Origin: Torreya grandis
Taxonomy: Eukaryota; Streptophyta; Pinopsida; Cupressales; Taxaceae
Assembly (NCBI GenBank): GCA_037957365.1
Contig: JARHVA010000593.1
Location: 4,583,501 to 4,647,500, forward strand
Direction of reading: 5' to 3'
DNA length: 64,000 nt
Shown here: piece after piece, positions 22,473 to 33,740 of the stretch
How positions within the stretch are numbered: the stretch's first letter is position 1
Layout of the letters: each line of letters opens with the position of its first letter
Notes under the pieces: generated by a model
Databases searched by the model: none
What the model was told of the DNA's origin: nothing
Seen by the model: only the letters and a program-made list of their open reading frames with translations
Program-made: the position numbers and the translations under genes

Positions 22473-24039
22473 TGTTTCTAACTAGTTTTCATTTTTCTAC
22501 ATTCAAAAGAGATGAAAGAAACTAAAGTAATGTACAAGGGTTAGGTGATACCTAGATAAGGTCTGTGCACCATATCCAGACGTTGAGAGAACTCCTCTTT
22601 GGTTGTGGAGGATGACACCTGCAGAAGATAGAGACTCAAACACAGAAGTTGTTAGATAGCTAGAAAGTGGACTGCCAAGTGAAAGCTTGATCCTAGAAGT
22701 GTAAAGACTTTTTGGAAGGATGACAATCCACTGATTGTTATAGAGAATAATGTTGCTTAAAAGAAATGAAATATTGAAATATTAAACAAAAGAAAGTAGA
22801 GATAGATGTGTACCTGAGTTGGGAAATCTATTTTCCACAGTCACCGACATCAGTTTGTTAAGATCCCCAGCGTCGATTAGTCTACCAATGTCAATGGGGG
22901 AAATGGGCCTGGTGGCCAGCGTCAGTTAGGGAAATGAGGCTTTTGATGAGTCTCAAGTCAGTCTGTGGTTGACCGGATAGTCTGTGGTAGTCTGAGAGTC
23001 TGTGCAGGGTTGGTTGGACAGAAAGTGTGGTCTGAAAGAAATACCAGATGAAGGATAGGGATGTGCTGTCAGAGAAGGGGTATAGGTAGGAGAGGGGCCT
23101 CTCAGCCTCTTCGAGAAGGAAGTCAATGCTGATCTAGTTGAAAGTTAGGTCTGGGTTGACAATATGGCTTTGGACGAGTCTCCAGACTATTTGTGGTCAA
23201 TAAAGTAGTTTGGGGTGTCTGTGGGAGTCTTAGTGGTTGGTTCTAGGGCAACAAGACAAAGTGTATGGTCTGAAAGAGGGACAAGATGGAAGGCAGGGGA
23301 AAAAGGGAGATAAGAGTGAGAGAAGGCTTTTCAGCCTCTCTGGGAAGAACAAATAAGGTTGTGTCAAGAATGCTTGGAAATGGGCAGTAATCTGATTGCT
23401 AATGTATTTAAAAAGAAATTAAAATAAAACTAGTACAAATACTTAGCTGTGGGTGGAGAGGCAGAGATGCAGGTGGTTTGTTGACAGTGTTGCTGATGCT
23501 GGAGGTGTCATGCAACCTTTAATCTGGTGTAGAATGACTAGAGCAGAACCTCTGAGCCTAGAAGGTGTTGTCAAAATGCTAATACCTGTAAGAAATCAAG
23601 AAGTAAGAATGCTGGGAAGCTCGAGCAAAATAATTCATGTTTGCAAGAGACTGGCAACAGAAGTAGAAAATGTAGTCTTAAAGGAACTGATGCTGGCAAA
23701 ACTGCTGATGATGGCCGAATAATGACTGACATTGACGGCTGAAGAATGGGAAAAGAGGCTATTTTTAGCCTTTTCCTCGTTCTTCCAACTGCTAGGTCTA
23801 ACTTTTGTTGGAAAATGGTTCAAGGTGGATTAAAGTAATGCGAGTGGCTAATGGGAGGGTTAAAATGGGGTTTAAGCAATTAGGATTTGGCATGGGGTGA
23901 TGTGTCAAGGGGGTTATTAATTTAAAATAAATTAACTATTTTAAATTAATAAATGTGTGGGTTAGGAATGTTTAGGGGGTGGACCAAGGAGACCAAGGGG
24001 GAGGATGACCAAGGGATAGACACGATTTCGGTGTCTACA
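22473..24039 (-). repeat. 5' LTR of element N
   Basis: This 1567-bp LTR has both ends intact: minus strand TGTAGACACC at 24039 and GAAACA at 22473. It aligns with 9591-11173. The U3 inverted repeat is at 23914-23952. Confidence 0.92.
23914..23952. repeat. AT-only 16-bp inverted repeat in 5' LTR of N
   Basis: Arms 23914-23929 and 23937-23952 are perfect complements with a 7-base loop. The sequence is identical to that in the other LTR. Confidence 0.85.
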
Positions 24040-24044
24040 GGTCT
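24040..24044. repeat. Target site duplication of element N, right copy (GGTCT)
   Basis: This directly follows the LTR ending TACA at 24039. It pairs with GGTCC at 9586-9590. Confidence 0.75.
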
Positions 24045-26337
24045 TATGAGATGCCTTCGCCATTGGTGATCATAAGTAGGGTTTTGATTTTTCATTGGAT
24101 CCTTCTACCTACTTTGGAGAGTAGGAAAACTTTCTTGGTCATAATAAAGAAAAAACATCAAGATCTTCAAGTGAAAACCTCTTTGAGGCACTTATTGATT
24201 AGGGAAAAAGTAAAGAAAAAGATAAGCTTTTGAGTGAAAACCTATTTCAGGCACTTCCAATCAGGAAAGTTTTCTCATCCCCTCAAGATGTTAAAAGTTT
24301 ATCTATCCCATTTTTCATAGCTAGTACAAGCATCTCTTTAGAACAACATCAAATATTTGAATGTCTTGCTCTTGAGTTTATAGAGGTTTTTACTAATTGG
24401 ACTTTACCTGAGAAGATAGATTTTGATTATTCATATTATCTAGATCTTTACAAGGAAAAAAAAGAAGATATAGAAGAGGAAATGATCATGACCATACATT
24501 ACCTACAATTCTAGAGGATGGATCCAAACTCCTTGTGGATAACACAATATAAGTGAATTTGGGAACCCATGAGGATCCCAAAATTATTTATCTTGGAGAT
24601 TCCCTTATTGAAGTAGAATGTGAAAATATTATATCCATTCTTAAGTATTATATAGACATATTTTCATGGGTATACTCTAACATGTCAGGATTGGACCTAG
24701 ATTTAGTTGTGCATCATCTTGTTGTTCACCCTAATGTTAAACTAGTCAAGAAAAAATTAAGAAAGATGCATCCATGCATCACCCTTTTGGTTAAAACTGA
24801 GTTGGAAAAGTTATTAGGAGCTAATTTTATCAAACCACTGGACTACTCTGAATGGGTTTCCAACATAGTACCAGTGATTAAAAAAACCCTAGGCATACAT
24901 ATTTGTACTAATTTCTATGATATCAACAAAGCATGCCTCAAATATGATTTTCCTCTGCCTAACATTGACATGATCATCAACTCAAATACTGTGTATGAGA
25001 TGTTATCCTGAATGGATGGATTTTCCAATTATAATCAAATCAAGATAGCCCCTAAAGATTAGCATGAAACCATATTCACCAATCCATGGGGGACATTCTA
25101 TTACCAAGTCATGACATTTGGTTTGAAGAATGCTAGAGCCACATATTAACGTGTAATGACTATCATTTTTCATGAAATGATACATGGAATTGTTGAGGAC
25201 TATGTTGATGATATACTAGAAAAATCAAGAACAAGAGCTGGACATCCTAACATTATATGAAGAATATTTGAGAGGCTTCATGAATATAACATCAACTTGA
25301 ATCCTAAGAAATGTGTCTTTAGATTCACATCAAGAAAATTACTAGGGTTCATTATATCATAATGAGGGATCAAAGTTGACCCTAAAAAGGTCAATGCTAT
25401 TATGGAAATGCCTCCACCAAACAATCTTAAATAGATGTGAGGTATACAAGGAAAGATCTAGTATATATACAGGTTCATTTCTCAATTGGTATATAAGTGC
25501 CACCAATTTACTCATCTCTTAAAGAAAGGGATAACATTTCAGTGGGATGAATATTGTTAAATAGCATTTCTAAAGATTAAAATATACTTGGCCAATCCAC
25601 CAGTTTTAGGGCCTCCAACACAAGGTTAGCCACTGCTTCTTTATATATCAGCCATATAACATGTACTGGGGGAACTTTTAGCTCAACAAGATGATCATGG
25701 TAAGGAACACACTATTTATTATAACCCATCCATATAAATCCAATCCATATAACCCATAGGTAATGGAAAAGATGAGGCATCAAATAGAACCATTCTATCC
25801 ATCTTAAAGAATATTGTCAATGATGCTGGACATAATTGGCACTTACAACTCTTTCTTGACCTTTGCGCTTATAAAACCAGTCATTGCACCCCAATTAGTG
25901 CTACTCCATACTCCCTTATTTTTTGCCTTGAATCTATCATCTTGGTCAAGATTGAGATCCCATCATTAAGAATATCACTGGAGCAGATTGAAGATGATGA
26001 AGACTATAGAGCCTCATGACTGCAAGAACTAGAGCTTCTTGATGGTAAGAATTTGGATGCCGTATAAAACTTGTAGGCCTATCAAAATAGATTGTGGAGA
26101 AGCTACAATAAACACATTCTCCCTCAAGAATTTGAGATTGGTGACTTAGTTTTGAAAGAGAACCAAAAGAACATGAATGTTGAACCCAAAAATAAAGGCA
26201 AGATTTAGCTTAATTGGTTAAGACCATATATTATCACAATAAACTATGGATTAGGAGCATATCAACTAGCTAAACCTAATGGTGAAGAAATTTTAGATCC
26301 CATGAACATCATACACCTTCAAAGGTTCTATGCATGA
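24045..26337 (+). pseudogene. Second part of pol of element O: RT, RNase H start, integrase remnant
   Basis: Pol of O resumes after N. The longest clean stretch, 24553-25011, covers the RT lead-in (LVVHHLVVHPNVKLVKKKL, RKMHPCITLLVKTELEKLL, ICTNFYDINKACLKYDFPLP). Then come MDGFSNYNQIKIAPKD, MTFGLKNARATY and EDYVDDILEKSRT, with YVDD at 25201-25212. RNase H begins (FQWDEYC, LLLYISAI, LGELLAQQD, EHTIYYN near 25.7 kb) and then breaks off. The sequence jumps to the integrase region DEASNRTILSILKNIVNDAG near 25773. The rest of RNase H, any second RNase H, the zinc domain and the first two catalytic Asp of integrase are absent, a deletion of well over 1 kb. Pol ends IHLQRFYA with TGA at 26335-26337. 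Confidence 0.88.
24171..24256 (+). repeat. 63-bp in-frame duplication in pol linker of O
   Basis: GTGAAAACCTCTTTGAGGCA at 24171 recurs as GTGAAAACCTATTTCAGGCA at 24234, 63 bases (21 codons) apart. In frame it reads SENLFEAL and SENLFQAL. It lies between the N insertion and the RT domain. Confidence 0.65.
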
Positions 26338-28586
26338 ACAACTTTGAACCATTATCTACAAGACCCTTGACTTGAGGCCAACTTGTGATGATGTAATTTT
26401 GTCCCACCCTTTTATCTTATCTTGATTGCATTTTATACTACCCTAGTCCACTTTTCATGACTCCAAATAGTAAAGTCTTTGAATCCTTGGCACTTTGAAC
26501 ACATTCTTCATCCCATTCTGGATTGCTCTCTTTGAAAGCATATTCTTTGTTATGTCTAGGGCATGTTATAAGCTTGAACACTTTTTATCCCTTGACCAAT
26601 TATGATCTTTATTATGTCTCATGAATATTATGAACATCCTCAGTAGTAGCTCTATAAAGAATTTCAGCTAGGATAGTATTATGCAACTTTAAATAAGTGA
26701 ACAAAAACATATTCTCAATTCTAGACCATTGCTAAACTATTACAGATATGTGAATGTAGGTACTTTTTTACTTTAGATTACACATTATTCTATATCACAT
26801 TTTCTACTCTTTATTATTTTATCAAGAGCCTCGCTCTCACTGATTTGTGAGCATGGGACATTATAGCCAGCTTAGCTATGTTATTAGAACCTTTACTCTT
26901 AGGACATGCACTCCTTGACTAGATGGTCCCACCTTGTGCATACTTTATCCCAAAAACACCAAAAACATTAGAAATACTTTGAAAATACTAAAAATAGTAG
27001 AACATGATCCACAAAATATCAAAAACATTGTCTCATGATTCTATAAATTTGTACATTCCCATTCTACCATGATACACTCTTACCATTTTAAAAGCATAAA
27101 AATACTAGTTCATTTCATCTTGTCCCATGCACTTGCCATTTTTCAAGATTATTCTTTCTCATCTCATCAGCTTCTTATTTTCTAGACCATTCTCATTTGT
27201 TTGTCGTATCTTCCATTTCTTATATAACATTAATTGTGCTTATCTGATCATCATTTTTCTTCTATCCCATTTCTTGGGAGAACTACATTTGGCTTGAAGT
27301 TCATGTTGGAACATGCATCCATGGAACTATGTAGGTAGTTTTCACTTGTCTTATAAATATGGAGTCAGCTCAGTGAACACCTTCCTATTCTTCTCTTCCC
27401 CCATTTATTTTTTCATTGTTCCTCTTTCATTAGGGAATAATTTTCATGTCATTATTCTTTGTTATGATGTCGTGGAAATGAATGCTTCTAATGCACATGC
27501 ATGAACATTTGTCTTTAAACCACACTTTACAAAACCTAGACTCATGATATGAAATTAGGCTTCTAGGTAACATGAATTTTAGGATTCTTTATCTATGATT
27601 AGATGTGAATCTCTTTGCATACATTATCAGTCTAATAAATTCAAGGTCATTTTTCATCAATCCTCATTCCAATCTCTCCCAAACTTGGGTGAACTATATT
27701 GGCCAGAAGTTCATGTTAGAACATGAGTCCATGGAACTATGTAGGAAATGATTAATTTCTATTGAGGTTAGCTTAGCTATTTCCATTCTTATTTCATCTC
27801 TCTCATCACTTTATGCATTCTCATATGCTTGGTTTTATATGGCTTTCTAAGCCATTACACCATTGCATGTACATTTGCACCTACTCACTTTAACCTATCT
27901 TTTTTGGTTATATCCTTGAGCTATATTACTTGCCATTTTCCCATGCTGGGGCACAAAATCTGAACCACATTTGAATCAAATTAGATCTATAGGGGAAAAA
28001 TCATTATTTATTCTTTATCAATGATCAAAATTTCCCCTTATGGGGTAAAACTATTTTATCATGATCAAATTTGCTCTACTAGAGTGATTCTTATTATATT
28101 CTTTTTGGAAACCCCATTCTAGTGGTGATTCCCTTCCTAAAGTAGAAATATCTCTCTTTTCCTATAATTCTAATCTCTCCACACTAATGCCTATGACGGC
28201 AATATTTTAGTCTATAACTTATCTCAAGATTGATCAATGCCATAATCATGCAACTTGTACTCTCAAATTGGGGACATTTAAAGTGTGTCCCTTACATTTA
28301 TGGATTATATCTTTCCCATTCCCCCTGTCTCTGGGGCCTATTATAATCCTACTTGTATTTTGATCATTGATGGTAATCACATGTGTAAGCATTAGCTCAT
28401 CTGGATGTGATCTATTCCATGGGTTAATATGTCACTTTCTCTCTCTTTTTGAGAGTCCATCCTTTTTTTCCATCCTAGTATGTCCTCTTGAGGGAGCATC
28501 ATGGGTCTATTCCAATTTTTTATTAAAAACTCTTTTATTTGAAAAGACATTACTTCACCTAAATGTCTCACTACACCTTCTCAAAT
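26338..28586 (+). other. 3' untranslated region of element O
   Basis: About 2.25 kb separates the pol stop from the polypurine tract. No conserved coding domain was seen. A 64-bp sequence occurs twice (27273-27336 and 27684-27746). Confidence 0.6.
27273..27746 (+). repeat. Two-copy repeat in the 3' region of O
   Basis: The first copy (27273-27336) and second (27684-27746) share the order CTTGGG(A/T)GAACTA, AGAAGTTCATGTT or GAAGTTCATGTT, and CCATGGAACTATGTAGG. They are in the same orientation, about 410 bases apart. Confidence 0.65.
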
Positions 28587-28596
28587 AAGGGAAAAA
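28587..28596 (+). other. Polypurine tract of element O
   Basis: AAGGGAAAAA lies immediately before TGTAGACATCC, the start of the right LTR. This is the plus-strand priming site. Confidence 0.75.
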
Positions 28597-29785
28597 TGTA
28601 GACATCCAATTCTTAACACCATTTGTGTTAAAATTATCAATATTACTTGAATTGTACTCAAAATCACATTTTAGGTCAAAATCCATAAAACTCCCTAAAT
28701 GGTTCAAACTTCTCACTTACAAGTGCTAGTTTAGGTCAAAGTATTCCTAAATAGGGTAATGAATTTTATGGGCTAGCTAACTTTGATCAGATCATTTTGA
28801 GTCAAAATGACAAATTCACCATTTAGTGCTTTGGATCACTCTTTTCTTTTAATTCATTGGTACACATCATGTACCTTTGTAATTTGGTGTTGGTAACATC
28901 CTAAATGGGAATACAACTCTAATGTATCTAACATCACCTTCTAGTTCCTCTACAGTCAAATTATGACCCCATAATATGAATTTCTAAGCATTTTGATTAA
29001 GTATGCACCAATTTATAAATAATTACATTAAACTTGATTAAACTTAAGCTAATTAATCCAATTTAAGAGCTTAAGTAAAATTTTCATATATTTTTTTGAA
29101 TATCTCATTATTGAAAATTAATTTTGAAAATCTACATCACCTAGTGACATCATCTATGGGGTGGCATCCATCAAGCCATAAGTGCATTAAATATTTGTAT
29201 TATGGGTCACCTATGCCTAGTTAATGCCTTCCATGCCTCTTTAATGCTTATTTATCTTGAGGATGTTTATGAGTTTAATTACAAAAATTAGGATTGTCTA
29301 TGGCCACACATCTCAATATTGAGATGGACGGTCATGGTTGATCCTGACCAATCTCAAAAATCTATAAATAGAGAGGCCATGGACATGAATTTTAAGCTTG
29401 AATATTATAAATTTATAATGTTAAATTGTTTCCACAATCCTTTGCATTTGATCATTGATTTTGTTTGAAAGCTTCATTAATAGGCTAGTTTAGTGATTTG
29501 GAATCATGAGCCTAGGTTTTATGGAGTGTTCTTGAGACATTAGAGTAGTTTTCCACCTTTGTTGACAATGAAAAGGATGCATGATCAAGGGAGAACATGT
29601 TTTTTAGCCACATGGGTATGGTGAATCCATTTAGGAAGGTAATATGATATTGCTTTCTTTCATTTGTTTCATGTTATCATTTGTAATTCCTATAGGAATA
29701 GATAGGATTAGTTAGTTAGTTATTTATGCATTTTCATGATTTATAAACTAATGTATAAATAACTTGATTTGTAATCCTCTCTACA
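28597..29785 (+). repeat. 3' LTR of element O
   Basis: This 1189-bp LTR starts TGTAGACATCCAATT and ends CTCTCTACA. It matches 1883-3065 along its length, with a TATA box at 29363-29370. The target duplication CATTT follows at 29786-29790. Confidence 0.9.
29363..29370 (+). promoter_or_regulatory. TATA box in 3' LTR of element O
   Basis: TATAAATA lies in the same context as in the left LTR at 2654-2661. Confidence 0.55.
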
Positions 29786-29790
29786 CATTT

Positions 29791-30025
29791 CACTATTATG
29801 CATATACACTTAGGAGGGAGAACTAAATTATCCTGAGACATTTTTAGGATATGTAGATAATACTAAAATTATGTGGGGTTTTCTGAGAATAGCTTAGTCA
29901 TTCCCATTGACCAATTATTCCCTTTGCATTTTATACTATTAGGATCTAGGATTTTGTATTTTTTAGGTCATCCATGCTATAAATCAGGACACATAGTTAA
30001 ATAGTAAACCATCATAAAGAGGGAT
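29791..30025. other. Short spacer between elements O and C
   Basis: These 235 bases lie between the O target duplication and element C. No confident feature was found. The last five bases (GGGAT) are the left target duplication of C. Confidence 0.5.
30021..30025. repeat. Target site duplication of element C, left copy (GGGAT)
   Basis: It matches perfectly with 41645-41649, directly outside both LTRs. Confidence 0.85.
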
Positions 30026-33000
30026 TATTGAGTATTGTCATTAATGTTATAGGTGTATCTAGTGAAGGTTAATGTCAAAGGTGATTAAGGATAGTTGGTA
30101 GTGTGTGATGTGACAAGGTGCATAGAATAATGTTGTAATGAAAGGGTTTTATCTTGAGTGAAAGAGAAAGAGAGAATTTGAAGGCAACTAATGTCTTATG
30201 TTTACATAGAAGGTACATGTCATTGATGTCAAGTGCATATGAATCCTAATCATGACATGAAGAGGGATGTGCATGGTGAAATAAGAGAAAATAGGGAAAA
30301 AAAAATTTTATGGCATTGTTTGAGCATGTGAATAAGGTATAGAAGCATTCATGAGAGTTTTAAGGTGAGCCTATAAAGGTAGAACCTTTAGTCTAGGTCT
30401 ATGCTCATATCACTCTTAGACCTTGCCTGGACTAATGAGGTATGAAGATCAGATTTCAAGGAAAATATGCACATGTGAGCATGGTTATAGTTAAGATATG
30501 TATTTTTAGGTATTATCATAAATTTTGAGGTCAATATTTGAATGAAAAGTGCATGGATCACTATTTTAGGCCTTCTCAAAATCATAGAATAAGGTGTCAA
30601 ACCCAAAAAGCACTTTTAGACATTCATTGTCATGTGTAACCTCTAAATGGGAGTCTAAGATATTAAAGAGAGATGGGGAAGGGTCTTAGATAAGATCTTC
30701 AAGAATTATTTAGATTCAAGTGGTAGTCCTTTATGAACAATCATTAATACCAAGACCTGTGTTAAACCTCCCTAAAATCATAATAAGGATCTAACATGAA
30801 AGATTTTGTTTAAAATAGCTCAAGATGGATTCAAATTCATAGATAAGATATTGAATCATGTATTAAAGTCTCCTAGGCACCTCTAGGTGGTGGTGGTTAG
30901 TTAAATGAGATAAAAATGCATATATTAGGCTTATTTGTTAAGAAGTTATTGTAGCTCTCAAAATTTGGATTGATTAAGAAATACAAATCAATTTTAGAAG
31001 AATATAGAATAATTTTATAGGTATTTGATGATTTATATATAGTTTATATCCTTCAAATGTTGGCATTTGGTCATCAAAGTAAGCCATTCATATATAAATC
31101 TAATGGTGTGAATAGTGTAAAACCTAGGAAAAGATGAAGAGATAGATTTGAGGGTATATTTAAGATATATTGATGTAATCAAGTGCATGAATAATTCATT
31201 TATTAATTGTGTGAACATAGGATTACAATAGGGGGAGATTAGTATGGTGTTAGTGAATGAAATAAAATCCAAACAAAGAACACACTAAGCTAACACCCTA
31301 AGCCTATCTCAAGGGGGAGCATATTAACAAAACCAAATGAGAAACACAACTAAAATCCAAAGACAAAGAAATCCTTCACCTTCCTTAGATGCTCTAAATA
31401 TATTTTAAAAGTGGCTTTCTTAGCTTGTGCTTAATGAGTCTTCATCAAAGGAGGCTTGGCTATCTCCTCTTCTCCTTGGCACCTTTGTGATGGATTTGGC
31501 TTTTGGCTTGGCTCAACAATTTGGAATTATAACACTAATTGCAATGTCTTTTGGAATTATTTGTGCACTATAACTTTGCATTATCCAATATTTAAATTCA
31601 ATAGGAAAGGGCTCCTATTTATAGATTATTCAAAATGATTAGAATGAACCTGAACCATCCATCTCAAGATGAAGATGTGTGGCTAAGAATCCATTCAACT
31701 TTTGAGGTAGAAATCAATAAAGTCCTTCATAAATATTTAGGATAGAGAGTAAATAAAGAGGCATGGAGGGTCTTAATGAGGCATGGGGTGGCTTGATGAG
31801 ATATTTTATGTATTAATGGCCTAGGGATGTCTTCCAAAAAAATGATGTCATTTGATGATGCAGTTATTCAATATTCATTTCCAAAAAGAAATATTCAAAA
31901 AGCTCCATGGAATTCTCAATTAGGATCATGATTTGAATTAATTAGCTTTAAGAATGATTAGTCACTTTGGTGCAAATTTCGGCCCTTTGGTACATAAATT
32001 AATAAAATTGGTCAAAATGTTTCATTGCTGGCTCAAAATTTGATTAGATTGGAATTAGGATGCAATATCAGATGCATTGGATTCATTATCTCATTTAGGA
32101 TGTTTCCAACATAAAAAAATAAAATTATGTGTCTTGTGTAAGAAATTTGGTAGAAAAGGGAAATATAGAGCACCTAGGTGTGAAAATGCCATTTTAACTC
32201 AAAATAATTTGATCAAAGTTAGCTATCTCATAAATTGCATTATCCTATTTACTGATACCCTATCCAAAATTGGCACTTGAATATATCAATTTCAACTGAT
32301 TTAATGTCTTTTAGTCCAAATTATGCACTTTAGTATAAATTGGTCAAAAGCCTAATTAGAGGTTATTAGTGGCTAATTTTAGGTGTTTAAAAATTATATG
32401 TCATTATAATTCTTTAGAAAATCTTTGGAGGTTAGTGTATATGGTGATAAGACTATGAGATATAAGGTCAAGAAATTGGTCTACAAGAGCAATATTTACC
32501 ATTAAACCATATGAATTTTCTATATAAGAATGTTAAGGATATCTCAGAGGACCATTTTTATGCATCAAGAGTCATGAAAAGTGTATACACAGGCATTGGA
32601 GGTCTAATTCATCATGACTGATATGAGGTGAATTGGTAGTTTTGTATAAGCAAGTTGTAAAGATGTTCTTGAGCCTTTATCTCTTAATTAAAGGTATTAG
32701 AAGAACTTATTTATGACCATAAGGTCATGGATAATATGTTTACATTTTTTATTTTTCATAATTGAGTAGTTTAATGGTGTTTAATCTTATTTGTTGTAAG
32801 ATAGACTTTTGAGATACACATGCCTAATAGGGCAATTTGTTTGAAAATAGATTTCATGGTATGAAAAAAGGAAGTAAGTATAATAAATAATGGAAGATAT
32901 TAAAAGAGTTCATTATATAAGTGTTTGAATGGTTTTTGATTATTGGGGAGAGCCATCTTGGCCCAATAAGATCAAGTTTTGGCATTAAGAGGACAAGCCT

Positions 33001-33674
33001 AATACAATTAGATCTCCATGTGACCTAAATGAGGAGTAAGGCGTAATTGAGTTATGGAAGACAAAAAATGGTTAAAATTATGTTTGAATAATGTTTATAA
33101 TATGTATTAATACCTATTATGTCTCTGATCTAAGAGGTTGAATGTGTGTGGTTGCCCAAGTGGTGTGTGACCATGAGACTAATATATATACAAGGTAGTT
33201 TAAGCCTAATTTGATATATAAATATATAAGTGAATAAAATCATACATATTTGAGCATAAGGAGGTATTAAAATGATACTATAATATAAGATTAGAGGTGT
33301 GGTGATTAAAATTATTGAGGTGGTTGATTTTGTGCTAAGTCACTTAAGGAGTTGGTGCTTCCTTGTAAGTAGGTGCTTGTTAAAGCCTAGTCAAGTGGGT
33401 GCTTGACTTTATTGGGGTTGGTGATCCAAGTTTAGTTAATGGTCAACTAAATTTAGTATTTTATTATATAGGATAGTATTACATTTATAGAGATCATAGT
33501 GGTTTTTCTTTCCCTTGAGGTTTTCCTACTCATATATGTGTTATCTTATTTTATACTCATCTAAATGGTTCATTATATATCACTATGTTGCTTTCATGCT
33601 TCATAAATAAGCATAAGTGAAATAATGTTTTAATACACTTATTCAACCCCACTTATTAATTTTGATTATAATAA
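30026..33674 (+). repeat. 5' LTR of element C, with internal insertion
   Basis: It starts TATTGAGTATTGTC (TG decayed to TA) and aligns with 39137-41644, except for extra sequence at about 31208-32391, which is absent from the right LTR. Net of that insertion it is about 2.46 kb. The exact right edge is set by the PBS at 33676 and may be off by a few bases. Confidence 0.85.
31208..32391 (-). mobile_element. Antisense solo LTR, related to LTR of element O, inside the LTR of C
   Basis: This 1.18-kb insert is missing from the other C LTR. Read on the minus strand, much of it follows the O LTR in order: the Ty3-like start (TTTAAACACC for TGTAGACACC), TTGATCAAATTA, TTGGAAACATCC, TCATCAAATGACATCA, AAGCCACCCCATGCC and a TATA box in CTATAAATAGGAGCCC near 31625-31610. 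The TATA-distal 3' part differs more, so it is a related subfamily, not a copy of O. Its length equals the O LTR (1183-1189). No internal region or second LTR is present. A clear target duplication was not found. Confidence 0.8.
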
Positions 33675-33675
33675 T

Positions 33676-33687
33676 AGGTATAATATC
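33676..33687 (+). other. Decayed primer-binding site of element C
   Basis: AGGTATAATATC lies at the end of the left LTR. It matches the usual copia TGGTATCAGAGC (initiator Met tRNA) at 8 of 12 positions. The position is right, but the match is weak. Confidence 0.5.
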
Positions 33688-33740
33688 ATGTTCCTTTAAA
33701 TTAGGCCTAATAACTTAAAGGAGATCTGAGAAACATAAAC

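Larger units (their letters stand above)
9591..24039 (-). mobile_element. Element N: Tat-like Ty3 LTR retrotransposon, antisense inside element O
   Basis: N is 14.4 kb and has LTRs of about 1.57 kb. On the minus strand the order is 5' LTR (24039-22473), PBS, leader, gag, protease, RT, RNase H, a second RNase H, integrase, a 1.9-kb 3' untranslated region, polypurine tract and 3' LTR (11173-9591). A second RNase H domain after the normal one is the mark of the Tat lineage. The LTRs differ at roughly one base in twenty by eye, fewer than those of O. It is also visibly richer in G and C than the flanks, which fits a younger insertion. Gag-pol still carries stops, and catalytic residues are changed in integrase and the second RNase H, so this copy cannot move unaided. 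Confidence 0.93.
1883..29785 (+). mobile_element. Element O: full-length Ty3-type LTR retrotransposon, interrupted by element N
   Basis: O has two direct LTRs of about 1.19 kb (1883-3065 and 28597-29785), a 5-bp target duplication, a primer-binding-like site after the left LTR and a polypurine tract before the right LTR. The order of domains, gag, protease, RT, RNase H, integrase remnant, is Ty3-type, and the protein style is Tat-like. Element N (9591-24039) sits antisense inside pol between the protease/linker and RT. Without N, O is about 13.5 kb. The coding region has many stops and an internal deletion near 25.72-25.77 kb, so O is dead. Its LTR pair differs at roughly one base in eight by eye, so it is old. 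Confidence 0.92.

Noticed and set aside
29940..30020. Possible CCHC zinc finger (C-x-x-x-G-H-P-C-Y-K-S-G-H) suggesting a LINE or gag remnant left of element C
   Set aside because: Only a short stretch, irregular Cys/His spacing and no second motif.
31203..32396. Target site duplication for the antisense solo LTR (TAATT/AAATT or TTAAT/AATTA)
   Set aside because: No choice of edges gives both a TG...CA-like end and a convincing 5-bp match, so the edges are left approximate.
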